In this document: positions 1-8,682 of the stretch, in pieces
Numbering within the stretch: position 1 is the stretch's first letter
Layout: each line of letters starts with the position of its first letter
NCBI GenBank assembly: GCA_001784535.1
Contig: MFRJ01000019.1
Span: forward strand, 1-15,469
Direction: 5' to 3'
Source of the DNA: Candidatus Melainabacteria bacterium GWA2_34_9
GTDB lineage: Bacteria; Cyanobacteriota; Vampirovibrionia; Gastranaerophilales; UBA9971
Length of the DNA stretch: 15,469 nucleotides
Notes under the pieces: generated by a model
What the model was told of the DNA's origin: nothing
The model's database searches: none
The model's input: the letters and a program-made list of their open reading frames with translations, nothing else
Position numbers and translations under genes: made by a program

Positions 1-162
1 ATATGCTTTCTTATATAGACGATTACATTGCAACAACTTTAGAGCCTGCTATGGGCAACAATCCTGACGGTTCTGACGTTCCTCAAACAGTAGGCTTAGC
101 TTCTAATGTATTTAATCTTTCTGACAGAGATATGCTTTCTTATATAGACGATTACATTGCAA
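1..162 (+). repeat. Tandem direct repeat, 129-bp period, within the left-edge gene
   Basis: Positions 1–33 and 130–162 are identical over 33 bp, and the spacing of 129 bp is exactly 43 codons, so the repeat keeps frame. After the identical core the copies diverge at nucleotide level but keep similar residues (TTLEPAMGN against NTLNPALGN). That pattern fits an older duplication of a protein module rather than a DNA-level satellite. More copies may lie to the left of the window. Confidence 0.85.
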
Positions 163-212
163 ACACCTTAAATCCAGCATTAGGAAATATGACTGATAGT
201 CCATTTATATAA
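1..212 (+). CDS. 3' end of an unrecognised gene encoding a 43-residue tandem repeat
   Basis: The reading frame is open at the left edge of the window, so only the last 69–70 residues are seen, and the ATG at position 3 is probably internal. Two copies of a repeat are visible. Each begins with MLSYIDDYIA and continues with a T-L-x-P-A-x-GN stretch; the two starts lie 43 codons (129 bp) apart. The second copy is cut short by the stop codon after a TDSPFI tail. The visible part is acidic, has no cysteine, no membrane segment and no motif I can name. An intrinsic terminator follows about 37 nt after the stop, so this is the end of a transcription unit, convergent with the glycosyltransferase gene to the right. 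The function is unknown; a longer repeat-containing protein is likely but not shown. Confidence 0.6.
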   Translation, partial: MLSYIDDYIATTLEPAMGNNPDGSDVPQTVGLASNVFNLSDRDMLSYIDDYIANTLNPALGNMTDSPFI

Positions 213-249
213 AAACAGTTATTCCCATAGCGATTTTTGCGTTTGTTTC

Positions 250-272
250 CCGGAAATTTTTCCGGATTTTTT
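250..272 (+). terminator. Intrinsic terminator of the left-edge repeat gene
   Basis: CCGGAA (250–255) pairs with TTCCGG (260–265) around a four-base loop and is followed by A and six T (267–272). It lies 37 nt after the stop codon. There is no T-run on the opposite strand, so it acts only on rightward transcription. Confidence 0.8.
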
Positions 273-366
273 GATTTAATTTATTTTATCTTATAAAAAT
301 ATAAATTTGTATCTTATTAGCCAAACTCTATCCTGACAATACAAGTCAGAACAAGAAAGACAATAT

Positions 367-1446
367 TTAAACCTGAAATTCTTCCTGCGGAGGTTCTTGT
401 AATTCCGGCAATTTGTCGATTTCTTGACTTTTTCTTAATTTGGCGAGCCTTGACAACAGAAGCATTAAAACTAAAACAATTACCAGAATCGTTATATAAA
501 CTCTTTGTGCGCCTACTAAAATTGCTGCGATAGATCCTGCACCTGCACATACAAGATAAAGTATAGCCGCAGTACGATTATGAGAAAATCCTGCCTTAAG
601 AAGTTTATGGTGAATATGTTCTGCATCGGCTTTCATAGGGTTTGAGCCTTTTAAAAGCCTTCTAAATACTGAGAAAGATATATCCATAATCGGCACAACC
701 AATATCAAGATGGGCAAAAGCATCGTAGCAGTAAGGCTTTTCAATACGCCTGCAACTGACAGTCCTGCCAGTACAAATCCCGAAAACAAAGCGCCTGAAT
801 CTCCCATAAAAATTCTTGCCGGATGAAAGTTAAACACTAAAAATCCCATCATAGAACCTGCTAAAATTGATGCCAGAACTGCACTTATAGGCTGATTAGT
901 GTAAATGGCAACAACAGCAAGAGTTACGGCACAAATTGCACTTACTCCGCCTGCAAGCCCGTCAACACCGTCAATAAAATTCATCGCGTTGCTTATGCCT
1001 ACAAGCCATATTAAAGTAATTGGCAGGCTTAATATTCCCAGATGAAGCGCTCCTCCAAAGGGATTAAACAAAATTTCTATTCTTACTCCAAGTAAAAATG
1101 CTATTAAAGCCGCACCTACCTGGACAACAAGTTTGAATTTCGGACTTAAATCGTATAAATCATCTACAAGCCCCAGAAGGAACATTATGCTTCCCCCTAC
1201 AAGTATACCAGAAAGTCCGTTGCCATAAGGATAATCCCAGCTCACAAAGACAAGAATCACAAACGTCAATATAGTACAGAGCCAAATTGCAACCCCTCCC
1301 AGCCTTGGGATAGGGTTTTTGTGGACTTTTCTATCGTTAGGCATATCAACCAGACCTTTTTTCAGGCATACGCGTCTAACAGTCGGCACTATAAAAAGAG
1401 CCAAAAGAAATGCTATTAAAAAGCCGTTAATATGAGCGTACTGCAT
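367..1446 (-). CDS. tagO: Polyprenyl-phosphate sugar-1-phosphate transferase (TagO/WecA/MraY superfamily)
   Basis: Integral membrane enzyme that moves a sugar-1-phosphate, usually GlcNAc-1-P, from a UDP-sugar to undecaprenyl phosphate, the first step of O-antigen, teichoic acid or other envelope glycan synthesis. In 359 residues it shows the family landmarks: DRKVHKNPIPRLGG (38–51), the Mg-binding DDLYD (95–99), NAMNFIDGVDGL (153–164), FNFHPARIFMGDSG (205–218) and the cytoplasmic HIHH loop (277–280). About ten hydrophobic helices fill the rest, with a short charged C-terminal tail. The HIHH loop and DDxxD form favour TagO/WecA over MraY. A GGAG (1464–1467) lies 17 nt before the ATG, rather far, but the N-terminus matches the usual family start and no better start is visible. 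The gene follows glyA in the same direction. The exact substrate cannot be read from sequence; the tagO/wecA symbol is by family. Confidence 0.9.
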   Translation of the reverse strand: MQYAHINGFLIAFLLALFIVPTVRRVCLKKGLVDMPNDRKVHKNPIPRLGGVAIWLCTILTFVILVFVSWDYPYGNGLSGILVGGSIMFLLGLVDDLYDLSPKFKLVVQVGAALIAFLLGVRIEILFNPFGGALHLGILSLPITLIWLVGISNAMNFIDGVDGLAGGVSAICAVTLAVVAIYTNQPISAVLASILAGSMMGFLVFNFHPARIFMGDSGALFSGFVLAGLSVAGVLKSLTATMLLPILILVVPIMDISFSVFRRLLKGSNPMKADAEHIHHKLLKAGFSHNRTAAILYLVCAGAGSIAAILVGAQRVYITILVIVLVLMLLLSRLAKLRKSQEIDKLPELQEPPQEEFQV

Positions 1447-1470
1447 AAATAAAGTTTTGATTACTCCTTA

Positions 1471-1486
1471 CTAAAACAAGTTTTAG
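1471..1486. repeat. Perfect inverted repeat between glyA and tagO-like gene
   Basis: CTAAAAC (1471–1477) and GTTTTAG (1480–1486) form a 7-bp inverted repeat with a two-base gap. It sits just upstream of the GGAG of the glycosyltransferase gene and 36 nt after the glyA stop. No T-run follows on the minus strand, so it is not a convincing terminator; it could be a leader hairpin or operator, or chance in AT-rich DNA. Confidence 0.35.
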
Positions 1487-1498
1487 AGTGACAACTGT

Positions 1499-1527
1499 AT
1501 TATACTTCAATTTTTGTATTTTTAAAC
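1499..1527 (-). promoter_or_regulatory. Candidate promoter of the tagO-like gene
   Basis: A perfect minus-strand TATAAT lies at 1504–1499. At a 17-nt spacing the -35 position reads GTTTAA (1527–1522), a poor match that overlaps the glyA stop codon. The predicted start near 1492 would place the inverted repeat 1471–1486 in the leader. The -10 is good but the -35 is weak. Confidence 0.35.
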
Positions 1528-2772
1528 CATATCAGGGTAAAGCGGATATTTTTTGCATAAAGCCGCTGATTTATTTTTCAATTCTGCCAATTTTGTTTCG
1601 TTTTCGGAATTTTTCACAGTTTCTGCTATGATTTCACCGATTATTTTCATATCCTCGGTATTGAAACCTCTTGTGGTGACTGCAGGAGTTCCCAACCTTA
1701 CACCGCTAGTAACGAAAGGACTTTTCGGATCATTAGGTACGGTGTTTTTATTAGCAGTAATATTTACCTTTTCAAGCAAATTACTTATATCTTTTCCTGT
1801 TTTGTCGTATTTTCTCAAGTCCATAATCATCAAATGATTATCTGTCCCACCGCTTACTAGATCCATGTCGTTTGCAACAAGAGATTCTGCAAGTGTTTTT
1901 GCGTTATCGATGACTCTTTTTGCATAGTCTTTGAATTCCGGCTGAAGTGCTTCTTTAAGCGCTATGGCTTTTCCTGCGATGATATGCTCAAGAGGTCCGC
2001 CTTGAATTCCCGGGAATACAGCTTTGTCTATGCCTGCTGCGTGTTCTTCTTTGCAAAGAATCAAACCGCCTCTTGGTCCTCTAAGGGTTTTATGAGTTGT
2101 GGTTGTCACAAAATCCGCATATTCAGAAGGAGAAGGATGAAGTCCTGCTGCAACAAGCCCTGCAATATGAGCAATATCTACCATTAAATATGCGCCAACT
2201 TTGTCGGCAATTTCTTTAAATCTTTTGAAATCAATAATTCTCGGGTATGCGCTTGCTCCGGCAATTATCATTTTTGGTTTTGATTGAACTGCGAGTTTTT
2301 CTACATCGTCATAGTCAATATAACCGTTTTCGTCTACGCCGTAAAAATTTGTTGCATCAAAGTACATGCCGGAAAAATTAGCAGGTGAACCGTGGGAAAG
2401 ATGTCCACCATTTGATAAGTCCATTCCGAGGATTTTATCTCCAGGTTTTAAGGCGTATAAAAATACTGCCATATTTGCCTGTGCTCCGCTATGCGGTTGA
2501 ACATTCGCGTGAGCCATTCCGAAAAGTTTTTTTGCTCTTCCCTGAGCCAGTTCTTCTATCTGGTCGACTATTTCGCAGCCGTTATAAAATCTTTTATGCG
2601 GTTTACCTTCTGCATATTTGTTTGTCAAAACTGTTCCGCAGGCTGCCATTACGGCTTCGCTTGTAAAATTTTCGCTTGCAATAAGCTCTATAGTGTTTCT
2701 TTGCCTGTCTAATTCTTTTAATACAAGTTCCGCAACTTCCGCGTCAACCTGTCTTATTCTTTCAACTTCCAT
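1522..2772 (-). CDS. glyA: Serine hydroxymethyltransferase
   Basis: PLP enzyme that interconverts serine plus tetrahydrofolate with glycine plus 5,10-methylene-THF, the main cytosolic source of one-carbon units. The protein is collinear with bacterial GlyA over its full length. It has ELIASENF (33–40), YAEGKPHKRFYNG (57–69), QPHSGAQAN (96–104), the PLP-facing VDIAHIAG (202–209) and the Schiff-base lysine in TTTTHKTLRGPRGG (K232; all numbered from the upstream ATG at 2784). I prefer the second ATG (2772), giving 416 residues. A GGAGG (2782–2778) sits five bases before it, whereas the ATG at 2784 is preceded only by an A-rich tract. It lies between the AsmA-like gene and the glycosyltransferase gene, with a candidate promoter just upstream, and need not be functionally tied to the envelope genes. 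Identification is secure. Confidence 0.97.
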   Translation of the reverse strand: MEVERIRQVDAEVAELVLKELDRQRNTIELIASENFTSEAVMAACGTVLTNKYAEGKPHKRFYNGCEIVDQIEELAQGRAKKLFGMAHANVQPHSGAQANMAVFLYALKPGDKILGMDLSNGGHLSHGSPANFSGMYFDATNFYGVDENGYIDYDDVEKLAVQSKPKMIIAGASAYPRIIDFKRFKEIADKVGAYLMVDIAHIAGLVAAGLHPSPSEYADFVTTTTHKTLRGPRGGLILCKEEHAAGIDKAVFPGIQGGPLEHIIAGKAIALKEALQPEFKDYAKRVIDNAKTLAESLVANDMDLVSGGTDNHLMIMDLRKYDKTGKDISNLLEKVNITANKNTVPNDPKSPFVTSGVRLGTPAVTTRGFNTEDMKIIGEIIAETVKNSENETKLAELKNKSAALCKKYPLYPDMV

Positions 2773-2777
2773 CGCAT

Positions 2778-2782
2778 CCTCC
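2778..2782 (-). promoter_or_regulatory. Ribosome binding site that decides the glyA start
   Basis: Minus-strand GGAGG ends five bases before the ATG at 2772. It is formed by the first codons (ATG GAG GAT) of the longer possible reading frame, which argues that the upstream ATG at 2784 is not the main start. Confidence 0.7.
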
Positions 2783-2806
2783 ATTTTCTTTTTTTATTTA
2801 ATGATT

Positions 2807-2835
2807 ATTATAGAGGAAAAATACGAAGATTTAAA
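2807..2835 (-). promoter_or_regulatory. Candidate glyA promoter
   Basis: TTTAAA (2835–2830, four of six matches to the -35 consensus) and a perfect TATAAT (2812–2807) are spaced by 17 nt on the minus strand. Transcription would begin near 2800, giving a short A-rich leader before glyA. It lies in the gap after the AsmA-like gene. Confidence 0.5.
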
Positions 2836-2840
2836 ATAAT

Positions 2841-5800
2841 TTAATCTAACCATCTAAAGCTTTTGACAGAGCTCTGTTCGTAAAGATTTCCATTAATATC
2901 TACCACAAATTGCCTGTTTCTATTGTTATAATCAAGTCCAAGCACAGGTATTTTACTTAATCCGGGTATTAAATCTATTAGACCTTTCTCTCCCGGCATC
3001 GTTGGCAAAAATCCAACTCCAGGAACAAATCCTATAAATTGATTTACTGAAACACTACCTAAAGGACCCAATAATCCTGATACTTTTTTGGAAAGTTTAC
3101 CAATTATTCTTGTGTCAGCATTATTTGTAAGCATATCAAAATTTCCAGAAATAAACAGACTAAGGTTTTCACCTGATGAAGTTATCTCTTCCGTATTAAT
3201 AACACCGTCTTTAATGTCAAGTTTTCCTTCCAGTCTATCAAAATATCCTGTTTTCTGAGGCACAACAAGATCAATAATATTATTGAAGTTAAAGCCGCCG
3301 ATACCGCATTGTAAAACATTTGCAGCTCTCAAGAAGTATTCCATCGAACCCAGTCTTATAAGTCTACCGTCATATATCTTGAAATTCGCATAACCATTTG
3401 AATTTGAAATCATTTCTTCTGCATTTCTTCCGCTTGTGTAAAACTGTCCTTCTCCGCTAAGAGTGCCGTAAACTTCGTTTGGAAATCTTAAAAGAGTTGT
3501 TGCAAGAGCATTTGCCTGCATGTTTTTTGCGGTTAAATTAAGTGAAAGCTCTGTGGACTTTGCATTATAGTAGAGGTTACCTTCACCAACACCTCCTGCT
3601 GCTTTCATCCGAATATCAGAGACAGATAGTAACCCGTCAGGTGTGTAACTTATATCAGCTTTTACATCTGAAGTAATCAAATCACGTATAATCAGCTCTT
3701 TTGAATCAAGCGTTCCATTCTGAATAACGAATTCAGGCATCTTAATATTTTCTTTACTGCCTTCCATAATATTTCTATTGGATACCAAAACTCCGGCAAT
3801 CTTATCAATATTCATATAATCAGAAGTAATCTTAATGTTTTTAAGCATCAAAGGAGTTTCCCCTGGATAATTAACAAGAGCGCTCACATTCATAGAGGAA
3901 TCGTCTATTTTTAAATCCTTAAAGTCCAAGCTAATCTCATCTTTAGAAAAATCTATATTTGCATTATCTAAACTTAGCTTATAATCAGGGATTTTTAATC
4001 CTGAAAACGAAATAGAACCAAGAATAGCCGGGCTAAAGATATACCCGTTAATTATTAAATCAGCTTGAAAATTTCCTTCTGAAAAGAATTTTTCATTTCC
4101 ATTATTTATAACTTTACTGACGCCTGTGTTCAGAATGCATAAACTTAGCGGTTTTTCCTCATTTGTAAAAATTCTAAAGTTTTTAAATACAGGTTTTAAA
4201 GTTTTTAATTGATCTATAGAGCCTGAAAAACGCAAAAGATTCTCTTTTTCTCCCTCAACATCAAAGTCCCAGTGTGATTTATAACTTAATTCTTTATCTT
4301 TTTCGCATAAATCAATTTTCAAGCTTTTAACATTAATTTTATCTTGCCTTCCTTGAGCATCTAAAGTTAACATTCTGACCTTATCATCAGTCATACCCAT
4401 TTGCTTAGCATAACTTAGATTTATTCCTTTATCCAAAGCCATTTTTCCTTGAATATTCCAATTATCAACATTTCCTTTTATATTTGCAGATACAGGAATT
4501 ATTCCTTCCAAACCAACAGGCTGTTTTAGTAACGAACTTATCCTATCTACGTCATCAGGATTGATTTTTAGCGATGAAACAATCGCAAATACAGGCTTCT
4601 TAGTGTAATTTTTGATATTTCCGTTAATAAAGAAATCGGAGTTTGCGATTTTACCATTTATATTAGAGAAAAGCAGGCTTTTATCTGAAATATTAGCTTT
4701 GCCGTTTTCAATTACAATAGGCAGCTCCTGATTTTGATAAATTATTGAAAGATTATTAAAACTTAAGTTAGCATTAAAGCCTGATGGTTTTATATTAACA
4801 AAAACTTCTGCATAACCATCAGAATGCGTCACACCTGTCAACACTTTTCTTACTTTAGCGGGCATTACAGGAATTTTAGCCAATTCGTTAAGAGTTGAAG
4901 CATCAAATTTTCTTATTTTTAATTGTAAATCAGGAATTATTGGAGCACTTTTCTTAATATTCGCTTTTAGATTAGATACTTTACCCTGAACAGTAAAATC
5001 TGTACTTCCCATACTTGCCTGTATACCCTGCATTTGAACAGCATCATCTGTTATATTAACAGCACCTTTAGAAATTTTTACCGGAAAACCGACTTGTCTA
5101 TTTTCTAAAACCGCATCCGCATTGCTAAAAATCAGGTTCTTAAGGCAATCATCATCTGATTTACCTTTAAGCACCAATAAAAATTGAGATGTTCCTTTTA
5201 CAAAAATGTAATCTTTAACTATTTTTTGTGATTTTGCCAATAAAGTACTGTCCATTACAAATTTCTTAGCATCTTCCAATCTTACATTTTTGGAAGAAAT
5301 TATCATATCTATATTTTTACTTAATGCACCAACAAAACCGCTAACAGTTACGTTATTTTCCAACACATTTCCAGTTATGTCATCAAAATATATATCTTCA
5401 TTTTCATATCTTAACTGACCTTTTAGATTATTAAAGGGTTCTCCGTAGCCTTTATAATTGAGATACGCATCATTAAATTTTATAATCCCTTTTGAATCAA
5501 GTTTTTTTTCTGTGCCTTTAAGGAAAATAGCAGTATCAGCTACTCCTTTTATATCTATAATATCTTTTAGAGCGACCTGTACTTCATCGAGAAGAGGACT
5601 GCCGTGTACAAATTTCTGTCCCTTTTTTAAATCCAACTGCGGCATATAAAGTTTTACATCAGAATACCCATGAAGTGTTGAATAACCTGACGGAATGAGT
5701 TTCATTCCATCTACAAAACCAACCAGATCATCGTAATAAACTTTTTCTCCAATAAATTTGACTTTTCCGTTTACGTTTTCAGCCAGCCCTGCAAGTGTTT

Positions 5801-7403
5801 TATATTTTACAGATGCATTTCTAACCTCAACAGAGCCGTTTATTGTTACGTCTTTATATGCGCCTTCTATATTAAGGTTAGCCTTTCCAATTCCTTTAAT
5901 ATCCATGTCCGTAACAGGTGTAAGTTTAAACTGAAAAATATCTCTAACTGCCAACAGAACAGGCAAACACTTACCAAAATCGATATTCTGAGTAGAACTA
6001 ATACTTAATTTAAGTTTTTTTCCTTTAAAAGGAGTTATGTTTCCAGTGGTTTGAATAAATTCATTTTTGCCTAAATATTGTTTGCTGTTTATAACAAGTG
6101 TCGGTCCCAAAAAGTCTACTGAACCATAACCGTTTGGAGTTCCATTAATCTTTTCTATGATTGAAAGATCATCATATTTAACCTTTCCAAAAATATCCGG
6201 CGTCCTGTAGTAACCTTTTAGCTGTAAATTTCCTGATATATTTCCGTCTATATTGTGTTTTAGGATTTTATTAAATGGATCAAGTTTTACTTTAATAGTT
6301 TTAGGAAATACTTCTGCTGCAATCTTTGCTCTTGTGTTATTTACATCTACACGCAAATCAACATTCCTGATTTTTTTTATGGCAAAATTGCTTATTTTTC
6401 CTTTTATGACTGTATTAATTTTATTGCCGTTAACCTGAAGATTATCTAAATAAAGATCGTTGTCGTCAAAACTTCCACTTGTAAAGAAATGCAGTCTATC
6501 TTTATAAGATAAAACATTGCCTTTTAGTGCATCTACAATGTTTAAATCATTAGTTTTTGACTCAATAAAGAACCTTCTTCTGCCTAATATCTCTTTATTT
6601 AAGTCTATGTCAAAATTTACGCTGCCTGTTCCATCAAGAACATTGAATTTGCGAATGCTATACTTATTTATGTATGGTTTAAATTCAGCCAGATCAAAAT
6701 TTGCAATATTTCCTTTAATTTTTAACTTGTTTGTTGTCGGATTTTTCTTATTTAAAGGCAGGTTTGTACTTAAAAACAAATTTAAAAACATTTCGGATTT
6801 TTGAGATTCGGAAACTTTTCCTTTAGCTTCAATTTCGATATATTTACTAGGCGTAAATCTTGTGATTTTAAGTATTTCACCGTTCAAAATAAACTCTTTT
6901 GCAGGTGATATATCTTTATCGCTGAAATTAATCTTGTAATTATTTAAAATTATTGAAGTATCTTTTAATTCAACTTTATATTTTGATTTTCCTTTTTTAA
7001 TAATAAGTTTAGACAAATCAAAAGTCCCATCCTCAAGTCTTTTAAGATTCATATCGGGATTATTTATAAAGACCTGCCGAATTACAACATGTTTATTCAT
7101 CAAAGGAATAAGCGATACTTCAATATAAGAATCTCCAATATTGATAAATTGTTTGCCATTGCTTTTTTTCAGAATTGCTTTATCAATTTTTATTTTCACA
7201 CCAAGATTCCATGTCATATCAATATCAAGTTTTCCCAGATCAAGTGGAACAGAGAGATTATCCTTAAGATATTCCCTGACTTCCGGCTTGTATTTTTCGA
7301 TATTAATAATTGAAGGCACAACAAAAAAATATGCCAAATTAAGCACAGCCACAAAAATTAAAACACCTGAAAATATTATGATTTTTTTCAAATTATATTT
7401 CAT
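2841..7403 (-). CDS. Very large AsmA-family envelope protein (bridge-like lipid transfer type)
   Basis: A 1520-residue protein with one N-terminal membrane helix (about residues 8–30), then a long extracytoplasmic region rich in alternating beta-strand patterns. The start (VVPSIINIEKYKPEVREYL, then IRQVFINNPDMNLKRLEDG at about 110) is AsmA-like. The C-terminal 210 residues (from about 1312) carry the AsmA-C pattern: GTLSGEGQFYTSG, a NGYANFKIYDGRL turn and LEGKLDIKDGVI, ending in a VDINGNL strand. Known relatives (AsmA, TamB, YhdP, YdbH) span the periplasm as hydrophobic-groove bridges and move phospholipid towards the outer membrane. This role is inferred from the family. A gap of 70 nt separates it from the htrA-like gene and 68 nt from glyA. 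Start: ATG with a weak AGG upstream; the membrane helix begins directly after it. At 1520 residues it is longer than YhdP (about 1270). Subfamily is unassigned. Confidence 0.85.
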   Translation of the reverse strand: MKYNLKKIIIFSGVLIFVAVLNLAYFFVVPSIINIEKYKPEVREYLKDNLSVPLDLGKLDIDMTWNLGVKIKIDKAILKKSNGKQFINIGDSYIEVSLIPLMNKHVVIRQVFINNPDMNLKRLEDGTFDLSKLIIKKGKSKYKVELKDTSIILNNYKINFSDKDISPAKEFILNGEILKITRFTPSKYIEIEAKGKVSESQKSEMFLNLFLSTNLPLNKKNPTTNKLKIKGNIANFDLAEFKPYINKYSIRKFNVLDGTGSVNFDIDLNKEILGRRRFFIESKTNDLNIVDALKGNVLSYKDRLHFFTSGSFDDNDLYLDNLQVNGNKINTVIKGKISNFAIKKIRNVDLRVDVNNTRAKIAAEVFPKTIKVKLDPFNKILKHNIDGNISGNLQLKGYYRTPDIFGKVKYDDLSIIEKINGTPNGYGSVDFLGPTLVINSKQYLGKNEFIQTTGNITPFKGKKLKLSISSTQNIDFGKCLPVLLAVRDIFQFKLTPVTDMDIKGIGKANLNIEGAYKDVTINGSVEVRNASVKYKTLAGLAENVNGKVKFIGEKVYYDDLVGFVDGMKLIPSGYSTLHGYSDVKLYMPQLDLKKGQKFVHGSPLLDEVQVALKDIIDIKGVADTAIFLKGTEKKLDSKGIIKFNDAYLNYKGYGEPFNNLKGQLRYENEDIYFDDITGNVLENNVTVSGFVGALSKNIDMIISSKNVRLEDAKKFVMDSTLLAKSQKIVKDYIFVKGTSQFLLVLKGKSDDDCLKNLIFSNADAVLENRQVGFPVKISKGAVNITDDAVQMQGIQASMGSTDFTVQGKVSNLKANIKKSAPIIPDLQLKIRKFDASTLNELAKIPVMPAKVRKVLTGVTHSDGYAEVFVNIKPSGFNANLSFNNLSIIYQNQELPIVIENGKANISDKSLLFSNINGKIANSDFFINGNIKNYTKKPVFAIVSSLKINPDDVDRISSLLKQPVGLEGIIPVSANIKGNVDNWNIQGKMALDKGINLSYAKQMGMTDDKVRMLTLDAQGRQDKINVKSLKIDLCEKDKELSYKSHWDFDVEGEKENLLRFSGSIDQLKTLKPVFKNFRIFTNEEKPLSLCILNTGVSKVINNGNEKFFSEGNFQADLIINGYIFSPAILGSISFSGLKIPDYKLSLDNANIDFSKDEISLDFKDLKIDDSSMNVSALVNYPGETPLMLKNIKITSDYMNIDKIAGVLVSNRNIMEGSKENIKMPEFVIQNGTLDSKELIIRDLITSDVKADISYTPDGLLSVSDIRMKAAGGVGEGNLYYNAKSTELSLNLTAKNMQANALATTLLRFPNEVYGTLSGEGQFYTSGRNAEEMISNSNGYANFKIYDGRLIRLGSMEYFLRAANVLQCGIGGFNFNNIIDLVVPQKTGYFDRLEGKLDIKDGVINTEEITSSGENLSLFISGNFDMLTNNADTRIIGKLSKKVSGLLGPLGSVSVNQFIGFVPGVGFLPTMPGEKGLIDLIPGLSKIPVLGLDYNNRNRQFVVDINGNLYEQSSVKSFRWLD

Positions 7404-7473
7404 GAAGCCTGTTTATTAAGAATATTTATGTTGCTTCTCTAATAGTACTATATTATCTGCCTTTTCATCAATC

Positions 7474-8679
7474 TTATTTTGCAGGAACATTAAAATTTCT
7501 AACATCAAAAACATCTGCGCTTTCAGGCAATTTTGATGTTTTAACATACAAAGATACTATTTCCCCTTTTCTCACTAAGTTAATTTTAAATTTCTTTCCT
7601 ACAGGTGCTTCTGCTATATCATTTTTGACTTTGTTTTTATTCATAATTTCTTTACTATCAACGGCTATTATTATATCGCCTTTTTGCAGTCCCGAAAGAT
7701 AAGCAGGGCTGTCCTTCATCACATCATTAACTATTACACCCTTAATTATATTTTTGGCGAAAAATCCTGCAATTTCTACATTAACATCCTGAATTCCAAC
7801 GCCTATCCAACCTCTTTGTACTTCTCCATTTGCCATAATATCACTAAAGACCTTTTTAGCCATATTTGAGGGTATTGCAAAACCAATACCCTCATAGCCA
7901 CCGCTTTTTGTAAGTATTGCGGTATTAACTCCCACAAGTTCTCCCCTTGTATTTACCAGCGCGCCGCCCGAGCTTCCCGGATTTATTGCCGCATCTGTCT
8001 GAATAAAGTTTTCATATTCGACAATACCTATATTTGAACGCCCGACTGCGCTAATTATTCCCATTGTTACGGTTTCGCCGATGCCAAAAGGATTTCCTAC
8101 TGCAATTACAACATCGCCTACATCAGCTTTGTCAGAATCGCCTAATTTTATTGTAGGAAGATCTTTTGCATCTATCTTAATTACAGCCAAATCAGTTTTT
8201 GGGTCAGTACCTATAATTTTTGCCTTGAATTTTCTGCCGTCAGAAAGACTGGTACTAATATTTCCGCCAAGATTTTCTACTACATGATTATTTGTAAGAA
8301 TATACCCGTCAGGAGAAATGATTATTCCCGACCCCAGAGTGAAATATCTTTTTTCTAGAGGTTTATATATGCTTGTTGAGCTGTTTCTTAATACAAATTG
8401 CGACATATTCCTTCTTCCCAGAGAAATATGGACAACCGCAGGAATTGCTGTCTTAGCCGCTCTTGAAATTGAATCAGGTTCCGCAATATTTGTATTATTA
8501 TTTGATTTTAGCTTTTGATTAGATTCAATATTTTTTTCAACTTTTTCATATTTTATTTTTTTAGGTGAGTTATTTTTATGAGAGATAATCCCTCCCGTAT
8601 ATCCTGAAAAAAATGATAAAACTAGAATTAAAATTATTAATATGTATTCTTTTTTATTTATTTTTGGCAATTTTATCAC
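7474..8679 (-). CDS. HtrA/Deg-family trypsin-like serine protease with one PDZ domain
   Basis: Envelope quality-control protease. In 401 residues it has an N-terminal membrane anchor (about 12–34), a low-complexity K/N-rich linker (35–66), a trypsin-like domain with the catalytic triad His132 (TNNHVV), Asp163 (KTDLAV) and Ser237 (NPGSSGGAL), and a single PDZ domain (about 288–385) with GVIVNDVMKDSPAYLSGLQKGDII. One PDZ and a membrane anchor resemble DegS and cyanobacterial HhoA/HtrA-type proteases more than two-PDZ DegP. The residue before the active serine is Ser instead of the usual Asn (NPGNSGG). The start codon is GTG, only 3 nt after the stop of the PBP gene and without a clear ribosome binding site, so translation is probably coupled. 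The family is certain; substrates are unknown. Confidence 0.95.
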   Translation of the reverse strand: MIKLPKINKKEYILIILILVLSFFSGYTGGIISHKNNSPKKIKYEKVEKNIESNQKLKSNNNTNIAEPDSISRAAKTAIPAVVHISLGRRNMSQFVLRNSSTSIYKPLEKRYFTLGSGIIISPDGYILTNNHVVENLGGNISTSLSDGRKFKAKIIGTDPKTDLAVIKIDAKDLPTIKLGDSDKADVGDVVIAVGNPFGIGETVTMGIISAVGRSNIGIVEYENFIQTDAAINPGSSGGALVNTRGELVGVNTAILTKSGGYEGIGFAIPSNMAKKVFSDIMANGEVQRGWIGVGIQDVNVEIAGFFAKNIIKGVIVNDVMKDSPAYLSGLQKGDIIIAVDSKEIMNKNKVKNDIAEAPVGKKFKINLVRKGEIVSLYVKTSKLPESADVFDVRNFNVPAK

Positions 8680-8682
8680 CTG

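Noticed and set aside
333..349. CTGAC/GTCAG hairpin after the tagO-like gene as its terminator
   Set aside because: Only five pairs with a seven-base loop, and no T-run on the minus strand.
317..550. 77-codon minus-strand frame at the end of the tagO-like gene
   Set aside because: It lies in a different frame over the well-matched glycosyltransferase gene and has no recognisable features.
1553..2839. Several plus-strand open frames opposite glyA
   Set aside because: All are antisense to a highly conserved gene, without ribosome binding sites or domain motifs.
5458..7419. Plus-strand open frames opposite the AsmA-like gene
   Set aside because: They are short, antisense to a continuous 1520-codon gene and hydrophobic only as a by-product of complementing its codons.
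7442..7451. ATAGTACTAT palindrome between the htrA-like and AsmA-like genes
   Set aside because: A 10-bp A/T-rich palindrome in a short gap with no associated promoter that I can support; chance is likely.
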